From NCBI GenBank assembly GCA_008933995.1, contig WARS01000007.1, positions 9,603,676 through 9,667,675 of the forward strand: a stretch of 64,000 nucleotides of DNA, read 5' to 3'. Source of the stretch: Datnioides undecimradiatus (taxonomy: Eukaryota > Chordata > Actinopteri > Lobotiformes > Datnioididae). How positions within the stretch are numbered: the stretch's first letter is position 1; every line of letters starts with the position of its first letter. The notes under the pieces were generated by a model that saw only the letters and a list, made by a program, of their open reading frames with translations, did not search any database and had not been told where the DNA came from. A program made the position numbers and the translations under genes. This document shows positions 1 to 10,600 of the stretch, piece by piece.

Positions 1-1138
1 GAGGACTGCTGGAAGATGGCAGAAAAAGCCACACGTGACATAAAGCACGTGTCATGTCTTTATAAATATGTTGGATATCTGATGAGCAGTGTCTTTTTGA
101 GGGAGGTGGAAACTGACCAATAAGCCTTGTGCACTCAGAGAGGCTGAAGTCTCTGATCTTTTAAATGTCCAAAGGCTTGCAAAAGATCCCATGTGTCAGC
201 CACAATTACGCAATTTCAGAGGTTTGCTGTTGCACGTGTAAGTTTGTAGAGCCCAGTACAAGAAGCATGCAATAGGCCTTGTGTTTTTAACTCAGTGCTT
301 CTGTAATGTGATTACTACTACAGAGTTGTGCTCACTGCTGTTAGTTTTGTTATAATCAGACGTACTCACTGGCATGGAACTACCATTTTCTCTGTTCAGA
401 TTTCATTTTCTGTGCATCCACTCAGAATGACATCATATTTATTGTTTTTAGTAGAGGGGTTGAGTACTCCCATTGTAATTATAATTTGCTGATAAAACAT
501 GTATAATATTGGTGCATTTGCTGAAATGCTGTCTCTAGCCGGTGTTTAAATGAGTTAAGGGGCAGGGGGTGCAGATGTGCTTGATTCCTGCGCAGTTTAT
601 TTTCTTTGTGCATGTCAGTTGCAGAGGTAGAGCATGGACTTTTGGTACAGATATTGAATATTGAGTATAGGTGAGCTAGTTTATTGATGTCCAGGTTCAG
701 ATTGCTTAATTGTAGCTGTGATTTTCTAAAAGTAGAGAAAGCTGTTTTTTTTTTTCTGCACAATCATTTAAAGGCTGATGAGAAGATTATTTTTCAAATA
801 CAGAACTGCAAAAGACAAAAAGAAACTGCAATGTGCAGGTGTTTTGGTTTTGTATTTATTTTCTAAACTGGCACAAATTTCAAACAGATCGATCTCAAAC
901 ATGGTCCTTCTTCTATGAACTTAAAACAGCTTCTTTTTGGAGTTTACACAACTGTTACAATGTATCAGCTCATCTTTGTGGGTACACAACGAACTATTCA
1001 GCTAGTGATATTTACCTTAATGCATTAAGATGAGTGATATGTACATTAAGTGGCTGGACCTGCTGTCAAGCCTGTGTATAATTTAACTGAGACATTAAAA
1101 GTTTTTGAAAGGTTATGATTGCCTTCTTTTGCACTCAC
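1..1138 (-). other. angptl2 intron (partial)
   Basis: This is intronic sequence between the 1139-1409 exon and the off-window last exon. I looked for the C-terminal fibrinogen coding sequence on the minus strand and did not find it. Nothing else is recognised. Confidence 0.7.
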
Positions 1139-1409
1139 CTGCATAGACATCGTGGTCCCTATCCAGTGTGGTAAACTGCTTGCTGTTGTGCCAGGTAAGA
1201 GAGTCTCCAGCGTTGCCATGGTATCTGCCTACTCGAAGTCTGTAGAATTCAGCCTCAGACTCTACACGGAAGCTGGCGTACTCTGCAAAGGTTTTGCGCC
1301 CAGTCCAGTCTTCCAGGGTCACCAGCAGCTTGTAGTTACCCTGGTTGGTCAGCCAGTAGATGTTCTCCAGTCCCAACCAGTATTCACCATCAATGTTTCC
1401 AAACCCTTG
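1139..1409 (-). CDS. angptl2: angptl2 coding exon: central fibrinogen-like domain
   Basis: These 271 bases have an acceptor (TTATAG) at 1410-1411 and a donor (GTGAGT) at 1138. The exon reads QGFGNIDGEYWLGLENIYWL and continues through GRYHGNAGDSLTWHN to TTLDRDHDVYA, close to human ANGPTL2. It ends after the first base of a codon, as expected before the final exon that starts with the Asn-Cys-Ala region in human. That exon is absent from this window. Confidence 0.96.
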
Positions 1410-4400
1410 CTATAAGAGGAGAAAGACATTGAATAAGTCAGGAATAATCATTTCCTACTGTTCCTAACACATGATTTAATAGGAAATGCCACGGCACTTT
1501 GCTTATTTTAAAATTTACAAGAAAGAAGCTGTTTTTCCCCCTTTTGGATTCAGACGTGGACTTCCAGCAACAAACCACCTATGTTTTCCAAGCATCTGTG
1601 AAAGGCTGGTATGATGTCAGAGCTAGAGGCCAAGAGCGGTGGCATAATGGCAGGACGTGTTTAAGATCCTCTCCACCAAAGCTCACTGTGTGCCTGAATT
1701 CCTGGCTTCAGTTACATGACACATGGATTCAATCAGCAGCAAGTCCTCATCCCTGCCAAATGCGAGCGTATAATTGGCTTTAAGTGCCTTGTTGACTCAT
1801 TGAGTATGGGTAGGGGAATGATTGGGTTGGGGGACATCTTGGAAGTAAGTAGTCTTGGCTTTGGTCTTGAGTTTAAAGTGCTGAGAAGATTATGCAGATC
1901 GGGGTGTCCTCACTTTAGGCCACATGATGTTAATCTTTGGCAACTAAATGTTTAACCCTGTGCAGCCATATTTATGTAATGTCTGGTTCTACTGGTAGTA
2001 ACTCAGAAACACAGTATGGTTACGAAGTCTTTGGACCATTGCATTGGATACAGCACAGAGGGCATGTTTAGTTTACTTGAATTGATTTCAGCTCTGCTGT
2101 TGTGATCTCATAGATTTGATTTTGTTGAGTTGTTCTTATGATTACTCACATATTACACAATGAGATGGACTGGCCAAACAGTTTGTTTTGTTCAAGATGG
2201 ATTTCAGCTAAAGGGCTTAATGACAGTTTAATTATTTCATTGCAGATATAATTTCAATTTATAATTTTTTAAATCGTCAGGACAGTTTTCAAATTGCTGT
2301 TTGCCATATCTTTTATGAAGTGACACTAGTATTCACAATATTCACTGTTGGAGAGTGTTATCAGCCTCGTCCCATGTACTCTTTAGCCAATTGCATTTCC
2401 ACTGTCATGGTTAGTCTGAATATGGCTTATTAGCTGTGTGCGAAGTGTTGCTTTTTACAAAGGAGGATGCACAACAAACCACCACATGACTGTAAGTGGT
2501 AAAAAACCTCACATGACTCTTAACCTTAATCCAAAACAAGCTGGAGTTGCTCAATGATTTATTGAAATGAATAATGAACAGTGTATACCAATTTCATGTC
2601 CCGGCTTTAAGAAAATTATTGTTAGAAACCCTTTATGGCAAAATAGATGCAATGGATGCGCATAGAACAGAGGCTAGTCAGAAAGTGTAGTGGCTGCAAC
2701 CATTCACAATAATTTGTACTCTACTTGTACTTGTGTTTAGTGCTAATCAGCAAATTAGCATACTAACATGCTGAATTATGACACATAGTAAACATTATAC
2801 CATCTTAACATTGAAATGTTAGCATTATCTTTGCGTGGATATTAGCATGCTAACATTTGCATTTGGTTCAAAGCGCTACTATGCCTACATACGGCCTTAA
2901 GGAGCTGCAGGCAAAGCTGTAAAATGACTCTGAGCCTTTAATTGTGACAATATAATACACTATCTCCATTTAATGCAATGGATACTGACATGTTTGCTGC
3001 TCCTAATCTCAAAAGTATGACACTTTAGAGGGCACAAGGAACCTCCTTTCTAAGCTCAGATCTTCATTACCTTGTATGTCTCCCAGTTCCTAAAGAAGTT
3101 GACAGAGCCATCCTGACGTCTCTGAATGACCGTCCATCCACCAGGGTCGTGTCTCTGGTCACACCAAACCTGCATGAGTCGGTTGCCATTTTCTGGTTTC
3201 AGGAGGTACATGCCACTAGTGGTGTATCCGCCCTCCAGAGCCTCCAGACAGTCTTTAAAAGGGCCTGCAAGAGAGAATGGATGCTGACTAACAAAGCTGT
3301 ATACTTTATATTAATCTACAAAGACTTTCATGACTGGCATTCATTTTCAGCAACATGCTTTCATTATCATTATAATTCCAACAACCTGCGCAAGCTAACA
3401 GACACTGCAACATCAAATAAAATATTAAAGCATATGGGCAGAGGGCTCCTGGAAAAGTGAAGTCACTGTTGACCATGTGTCATGGGCGCCAAATATGACA
3501 AATGTTTTCCAGTCTCTGTGATGTCGGCAGCGGTAAATAGTGCTGTGAGCAAAACTGCGCTGTATAACTACAGAGGACATCCCATGAAAACACAGAGACA
3601 ACATGCATGAATTATTTTATATCTAACACTTTGATATTTTATTCAAATCTCATCATTGCATGTACAGTGGTTACTGGTTTCATTTTCCATATTGGAGTCC
3701 TAGAAAGTAGTACTATAGTTCTGTAAAATTGTGTGTGTGTAGGATAAACACTAGAGGGGGGCAAAGTATGTGCATGCTGCATTGCCTTGTTTTGCACGTA
3801 TTATGTGTTTGATAATCAGCATCATATATTACAAGGTCTAAAAATCAGTCCTATTTTATTTTATATTTTTATTTATACCATACAGTTGTATATTGTCCCA
3901 CACAGCAGTCCTCACCTCACCTAGAGGCAAACACTTGTCTACAAAAGAACAACAGTTTCTTCTAAGTTGTGGTTAAAACAAGGCCTCATGGCAACAACTC
4001 ATAAATCTGGCAATTGTCTGAAAAACTAAATATAAGACTATTGGTCTAATGTAGGATGCAAAGTATTCCATAATTTTAACTAATGTTAAATTATTTAAAC
4101 TAAATAGGAGGGTCAACGGGGACTTAGCTTGCATGTAACGAAAAAAAAATAAAAAATTATTGATTCATGTGACAGTTATTTTACTTTGTAATTATCACTT
4201 TGTGTCAGAAATGTCAGAAAAAATATGAAAAATCTAAATCTAAAATCATATGTTTACCAATAGTCCAAAAATGTTGAGCTCATTATCATTATCAGTTATT
4301 CCATTATCAAAATAGTTGCTGATTTATTTACTATCGATTTACAAATGAATTAATAGAGCCAATAATTTCATTTCTGCATTGTTTACCATCCTCCATTTCA

Positions 4401-6007
4401 AGAAACATGTCACAAGAGATGAAGCCTGGCGATGCACTTTTCACTTGCATCATATATGTCTGCAACATCTGCTCAGGAAGACCATTCTCTCTGGATGGAA
4501 AACCATTAGACTGACTGTGCATGATACATTAAATTGCACCATCCTGTTAAATCCACTGCTTCAGAAATGACTTAACGTAGGTGAGCATGACTTGTCTGAG
4601 CCAACACTGGTTTAGCATTCCTGTACCGTATCATACAAGTCTATATTAAATCAAGGTGTGTAAGTTGTTCTTTATTGTTGTTACCATATGTTTTTCCTGT
4701 CTCATCTATTTCTGCTCTTCTGATGTGCAAAGATTTAAATCCATTACAGATGTGACATCAGCATTTTCTCATGTTACTGGTTGAATTCTATCTGCATTAT
4801 CAATAAGCATTCATCTTGAAGTCATAATTTTATCTCCCCACACCTCAAGTACAGCCAAGGGGGCTATTTCTGTTTTTTTCGCTGACAACCACATCATGAG
4901 TTACTGAAGATTTATAATCAGGATATTCCAGGGACTTGGACATCAGTTGCAGCTGCAGTAATCTATCAAAAAAGCCCTCTGTGGTCCTTTGATGCATGTT
5001 TGCAATGAGGATTATGACTGTTTCCCCCAGCTTTGTGAATTATTGGACAACTTGGGGCCTGTGTCCATTACACTAATGGTCCTCAGAGGAGGACATGAAT
5101 GTGTGATTATGTACTTACCAGAGGGCTCGTTTGTGAAGCTATATGTAGCACTTGGCATTGTAGGCGGTGGAGGTGGTAATGCCTTGGAGTTTTGGTCATT
5201 CTGTATCTCATTAGTCATGGGGTTGCTGGTGTGGCGGGTGAAGGTAGGTGGATGGAAGGGTCTGTAGCCTCCTGGCGACAGTGCAGGCATCTGCAGAGGA
5301 GGCTGAGCAATCATGGGAGGCTGCGGACGGACAGGCCGACTCCTCTCCTGGACCACACCATATGAGTATCCTCCACGCTTACACTGCTCTTCCAGCTGCA
5401 CCAGCAGTGCACTCTGGTTGCTTGCAAGAGCTGACAGATGCTGGTACTTATGCTCCAGGTCACGGTAGCGTGCAGCTAGCCTCCCCATCTCATGTGTGTG
5501 GTTGAGCACGCGTGTCTCCAGCTGTGACACCTCTAGAGCGTTGTCTCGTTTGCGGATAATCTCATGCAGCAGCTGCATGTAGAGCTGCGTAACTCGGGAA
5601 TTCATGTTGCGGCTCTCTTTGCGCAGTAGCTTGACTTCGTTGACCACACCGCCATCTACCTCTACCAACTGCTGCAATGTCTCAATCTGCCGTCGCTGCT
5701 TCTGCAGCTCACTGTTGAGCAGCTCCAGCTCCTGCTTATTGACCCGATTCTCCAGCAGGGACTCGGGCTCCTTGGAGTTCACACATATGGCCCCATTGTT
5801 TTTCTGCTGTGGAACAATGAAGGTATAGGAGCATTTGTCTGTTTGGAGAGCACTGTGGTCTACCAGGGAACGCTTTTGCCGTTTTGGTGAATAGATAAAC
5901 TCTCTCTCCAGTATCTCATCACTGTTCCCAATTTCCTGAGTGTCTCCCTGGAGTGAGGGTCCTGAGAGAAACAGGAGCACCAGCAAAACCACCACAGGGA
6001 GAATCAT
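1139..6007 (-). CDS. angptl2: Angiopoietin-like 2, 5' part of the gene (three coding exons, 3' end off window)
   Basis: This gene encodes a secreted angiopoietin-like glycoprotein. The family acts outside the cell in angiogenic and inflammatory signalling. CDS segments on the minus strand are 6007-5119, 3264-3071 and 1409-1139; phases join without a frameshift to give 451 codons plus one base. The start is the ATG at 6007, followed by a hydrophobic signal peptide (residues 1 to about 21). Then come a furin-type RQKR (43-46), a coiled coil (about 78-210) with N-glycosylation sequons at N169 and N197, a proline-rich linker (225-295) and the start of the fibrinogen-like domain. Human ANGPTL2 has the same order, including two sequons in the coiled coil. 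The last exon, with the C-terminal fibrinogen region, is not in positions 1-1138 and must lie further left. Teleosts carry a and b copies; I cannot say which this is. Confidence 0.95.
1410..3070 (-). other. angptl2 intron with an old dispersed repeat
   Basis: The intron is bounded by clear splice sites. The only recognisable content is the TTAGCATGCTAACA-type repeat at about 2711-2935. The open frames near 1499-1955 have no recognisable homology. Confidence 0.8.
2711..2935 (+). repeat. Degenerate dispersed teleost repeat (GCTAGCATGCTAACA type)
   Basis: The block repeats motifs such as TGCTAATCAGCAAATTAGCA, TTAGCATGCTAACATTTGC and CAAAGCGCTACTATGCCTA. I know this series from a repeat that is very common in percomorph genomes. 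The copy is degenerate. I do not know its formal family name; a non-autonomous DNA element is plausible. The assignment rests on memory of the consensus, not on a search. Confidence 0.65.
3071..3264 (-). CDS. angptl2: angptl2 coding exon: start of fibrinogen-like domain
   Basis: These 194 bases sit between an acceptor (TTGCAG) at 3265-3266 and a donor (GTAATG) at 3070. The exon completes a Gly codon and then reads PFKDCLEALEGG, MQVWCDQRHDPGGWTVIQRR and NFFRNWETYK. These are diagnostic of the N-terminal part of a fibrinogen-related domain, including two of its conserved cysteines. It ends on a codon boundary. Confidence 0.96.
3265..5118 (-). other. angptl2 intron
   Basis: The intron lies between the linker exon and the first fibrinogen exon. 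It is AT-rich. An old repeat fragment sits near 4200-4345; otherwise nothing is recognised. Confidence 0.8.
4200..4345 (+). repeat. Degenerate repeat fragment (ATTATCAAAATAGTTGC type)
   Basis: The run AATAGTCCAAAAATG, followed by CCATTATCAAAATAGTTGCT and ACTATCGATTTA, resembles the end of a teleost repeat that usually reads CGATTATCAAAATAGTTGCC followed by a TCGA-rich tail. It is strongly diverged and its boundaries are guesses. Confidence 0.5.
5119..6007 (-). CDS. angptl2: angptl2 first coding exon: signal peptide, coiled coil, linker
   Basis: This exon gives 296 codons plus one base. An acceptor (TTGCAG) places the exon edge at 6041, leaving 34 bases of 5' UTR before the ATG at 6007. Codons 5' of that ATG are open (TTG GTG CAG...), but no other in-frame ATG is seen in the exon. 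The donor is G/GTAAGT at 5118. The stretch around VELLRKESRNMNSRVTQLYM-like coiled-coil residues is nearly identical to human. The linker is longer and more proline-rich than in human, with PPPPP at 278-282. Confidence 0.95.
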
Positions 6008-6041
6008 AGCACAGTCCTGCTGCACCAAGCCGAGATGATTT
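6008..6041 (-). promoter_or_regulatory. angptl2: angptl2 5' UTR segment
   Basis: These are the leader bases between the acceptor at 6042-6043 and the ATG at 6007. The acceptor implies at least one noncoding first exon further right, which I could not locate; the promoter is therefore unassigned. Confidence 0.75.
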
Positions 6042-7576
6042 CTGCAATGACATGGAGAATATCAATAAATGTTCATTTTAAATTACGGAATTGATAATCG
6101 GATGTTGCATTTTCTTTAGTTAACCTGCTGTCATCAAGAATATTTAATTTTGTATATTGCATTACTAATGGGACAGGTTTTTTTAATTTTTGTTTACTTT
6201 GGGTTAGGAAAATGAGCTGAAATACAAAGTTAACTGTGAAAACAAATTCAGCAGTTACTTTTAACTGTTGGTCTCTGACTCTAGCCAGGTGGTCTCTAAC
6301 ACTGTCTAATGTTTGATGCTTAGCAGGTAGTGTACAGAGGGGTTTATGAGAACTTTTTCAGTGAAAAGCTGCCTGCTGGAGATGAGGTTGATGAGAAGAG
6401 AATTTGCAGGCTTTAAAACCAAAACAAAAGTCTAAAAGAGGATAAAACACTGCATATATCTGAGAAGAGAACAACTATATAAAATATAGATAATAAAAAA
6501 TAAAAAAGACTCATCATTATGGTAACTTTGCTATTTTATACTGTAGAGTGTATGTGTCAAAATTTCTGCGTCAGTTTAAATGAATATTTCTGGCTTGCTC
6601 TCTGCTTTTATAACTTCCAAAACTGATTGCTTTGTTAACAATTAAGAGATTGAAAAAAGAACAGTAGAGACTCACATGTGTGTGGCCCTTACTTAATCCC
6701 ATACAGTGAAAACACTGGTCCTCTTCACTAAAACATGTGACTTCGAAGTGTTGCTCAAGCAGATTTGTTCTCTTTTTCCCAGTCTTGGCTGAAACCTTGT
6801 TTCATGGCACGCCGTGTTTTAGAGTTGACTTTTTCGGTCTTGGGGTAAAATACTATCACAACATTGGAATGCTCAATAACACAAAACACAAAGGGGAATC
6901 TCCCCAGACGATATCAGTTCAGTTGTTGGAGATGGTGGTTACTACGTCATAACATGTTCTGCCAGCTCCTGCCTCAGCCAGGCCAGTTTAATCACGATTA
7001 GTGGACTTCATCCATTTTCCCATAATACAACAGGATCTGTAAATGTCATATTGAGGGTTTTTCAAGTTGAAAGACTGCAAGTCAAATTCATTACTCACTG
7101 TAGTGGACCTTAAGTGAGTTCAACATGTGAGCAGTGATACATTTGTTGTGTTCATATTTCTGGTGTAAATATGTTTTTGCTCTTGGTCCATGAACTGGAC
7201 TGGTGAAGCTTCTATCTGTTATCTGACTTTGGGAACTTTTTAAGGAACCATAAAACTTTCCTTGAATTTTGAAAATAAAACACATGTTCAGTCTTAGCTG
7301 TTTCCTCTGCTCCTCTGCTTCCTCTCGCCTGACTCACGAAAGATCTGTTCGTGATATACAAAAAAGCAGACTGACTTTGCTTCTTTGAGGAAAAGCATCA
7401 TATCTATCTTTTTAGGTTATTTTTTTCATCTCTACAGTTCTCTGGACAAAAAATTATTCAATAACAGTTGTATAATATCACTGAAACTTTATTTTACCGT
7501 TGTTAAAATATTTAATGTGTGATTTCCCTGATCTGCGCTGCTCTTCAGACGCTGTGAAGATCTTTGAGCTCAAACA

Positions 7577-7645
7577 GTTAGTAAATTAGTCTGACAGAAA
7601 AATAATGAGGAGCTATTTAGACAACTGATTATTCGATTCCCACCT
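7577..7645 (-). repeat. Possible second fragment of the ATCAAAATAGTTGC-type repeat
   Basis: The plus strand reads TAGTCTGACAGAAAAATAAT, then GAGGAGCTATTTAG and GATTATTCGATT. This resembles the reverse complement of the fragment near 4.3 kb. It is short and weak. Confidence 0.35.
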
Positions 7646-10600
7646 TAAAATAGAAACTGAAAAAATGACCATTGTGTAGGTTTGTTGCGACATTTTCTTT
7701 ATATCAAAATTATTAATCATTAAATAGAGAAAATATATATATCTGGACATTAATTGATGATAAATTTTAACATTTTAACAGCATTTTAAGAGTGTGTTTT
7801 TTGGATGCCTCTATGTTCTGTGGTCTGTGTTGGTTATATAAAAAATAGAGAGAATGAATAATTGCACAAGAAGCAACTACGTTTTTTCAAATTTGCTCAT
7901 TTGCTGCCTTACTTTCAAATGAAATGAAGAAAATCATTTATTTCTTTGATTAGCTTAAGAAGGAGACGTGTGCCGCGTTTCCATACAAAGTACCCAGAAC
8001 TTGAACAGATGTCAGTATTTCTGCTCATTAAGACCTGGACTTTGTCATTGGTTCATTCATCTTTGCTTTATTCTGCAGGTCCATGTTCATGTGTCAAAGT
8101 CAATGGGCAAATATTAAAATGCTGTATGAACTCAGTCAATCAGATGTGTTCAGTGCAGCAAGCCCAACCCACAAAGTTCCTGCACTTTTGGCAAGACCTT
8201 CCTCTGAGCACAGCAGTATTCCCTCTGCCATTTAACAAATCCAACTTGTGTGACATGTACATTATAAAGTTGCTGAAATGGAAATCGGCTGAACATGACA
8301 GGAAGCTCTTACTCCTGAATGAAATGATTGTAGGAGGTGTAAACTGCACTGAAGCTCTTCCAAGCTTTCCTGTGTTCTGATGCATCAAGAGACTGAGGCC
8401 ATAATATTTTCATGAGGCCTGTGTTGAGGTGCGCTGCTGTAAATGCATGTTTTGACAATTTTATAGGCCAGCTGTAGTAGAATCTGAACCTATTCTCCAG
8501 CCTTTTTCCATTTCATTTTAAAGCTCAGCCTTCCTGAAAATGTACCTGCATCTCACATAACAGTATTTCATGTTCGACTGATTGACCACTGCAGGCAGGA
8601 GAGCGTTTCACCGTATTGAAATCATGAGTTTCTGTTGAGGATCTCAGAGGACTGATCGTGTTCAGACGCAGCCCTGCTCTGCTCTCTGTATTGGTTCAGT
8701 TACACTGATGAGGCATACATTTTGCGGATTGAATTGCCATAAAACATTTTTAAGGGAAAGATGTGATTCATTAGTCCAGAACTGAAACGCTTTGATAGTC
8801 CACTCTGATGCTGTGTTATTTCACACTTTGTTCTGAGCAGCTGCTGGAGATTTACTGATCCTGTCACTACAAAATACTGATGACATTAATTCTGGAGGAG
8901 GTGTGATAGCCCCAGCTGCAAAATACACATACACACACACATATTAACACAACATGTCACTTGCTGGGAGATAAAAGTGGTGATTATTTACAACTTGGTG
9001 GCTACAAGCTAAACTATAGTTAAATAATCAACAACAGAATCAGACAATCAAAGCCCTCTACATCTAAAGGCTCAGCTCCTCACTTCACCGGTCTCTTTTC
9101 AACAAAATGTGTGCCGATGCAGATACTGCATCTGATACTGTATATCCAGTAGTCTGAATATGTATCTCAGTTTATCCACACTTCTCCAGATATTCACTGC
9201 TCCTTCTTTACAAACATTATTATTCAATGTTAAGAGTGGCTAAAAGTCTCATTATTATTCATAGCAGAGAAATATAAGCAGGTACAGCCCTACTGGTGGC
9301 AGGTCTCAATCAGCTGCTCAGCCAAGCACAAAAAAATCCCATTTTTTTATTTGGTCTGTTCAAAAACTAAAACATAAGGCTAAAAAGAAAAAATAGTTAT
9401 TTTGGTTGGTTCAAATGTTTTGTAAACTTGCTGACTCTAGATTTAGCCTTGTGGCTGGTTGCTCTGTTGGCCAGTTTGTCACCATGTACATTGTTATCAT
9501 TTGAATCATATTATCAGCCGTTTTTCCTGGTCTCATCCTGTTAATCTGGATCAGAATTGGCACTGATATAACAGTCAAGAGTAGATTGTTGTTGTTGTCA
9601 GTGGATATGTACTAAATCTGGCCAGGCCAAATTAAATACTTTTTCTTAGTCGCAGTCTTATTGAGCCTTGAGAAGAAACAGAAGTAGTGCATGCTGTTGC
9701 AAAACCATTAGCAGTAGTGGAAGGTTGCTGTTGTCTTTTCTTAGACCGTTTTAGTTTCAGTGTCTGGAATGAGCAAACTTTTACTTTGGCCTCGTGAGTT
9801 CACCAACTTACACAATGGAAAGGACGAAGACATGATGCAGAGGCGGAACTTTCTTTGAACAGCAGGAATGAATCAGTTGTTGGTGGAAGATTTGCTGATT
9901 CCAAGATTAAAATTGTGATGTGGCGTTTATACAAGCTCACATAACAGTAACAGTAGTGAGTGGAAAAGCATCTTTGCAAAGGGATTCTCTGCGTGCATAA
10001 ATCTGGTCCTGCTTGACTCTCCCTACAGGTGACTGCAACTGCTCAACCCTCACTTGATTGTCAGGTCCATTATTGAGACCTTGGAGGCGTGGATGGAATA
10101 GATGGAATTTCTTTGATTGGTCACTTTCAGCACCCGCAGACTCACACATTCCTACCAGTGTCAAAAGTCAACTTGATGAGCCAGTGCTGAGTGGCAGTAA
10201 CGTGCACCTAGGCAGGGTCGAGCTTGCTGTTGCTGTAGCCTCCCTGTGCTCCATGACTGCAAATGTTCTCCTGCAGGGATGGCTTTGTCACTCGCTGACA
10301 ATGCTCTGTGCATTTGTGTTTGGTACTAATTTAATTCCATAGTCTTACCATCCCTACCTACAGTCTCTGGATTCATGCATTTTAATTTCTACTTGTGAAT
10401 TCTGATTTCATGAGGAGGTAAATTTACAGCATTCAGCCAGCATCAAACTTTAAGCATAGCATATTCTCTTTAATACTTGACATCAATATCTATGCTGGGA
10501 TAAATAAAGCTAACTTCATTTGTCTACCATGCAGAATTTGTGTTACTGCTATACAACATAATATAACCAAAAATGAATGATGTCTTGTTTTTACTAAATG

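Noticed and set aside
5248..5828. Plus-strand frames opposite the first angptl2 coding exon
   Set aside because: Shadows of the real minus-strand coding sequence.
6005..6028. Upstream extension of angptl2 starting at TTG (6028)
   Set aside because: Non-ATG start; the ATG at 6007 gives a normal signal peptide directly.
7946..8380. 144-codon open frame, plus strand
   Set aside because: No motif or family resemblance; overlaps another equally plausible frame on the minus strand; treated as chance.
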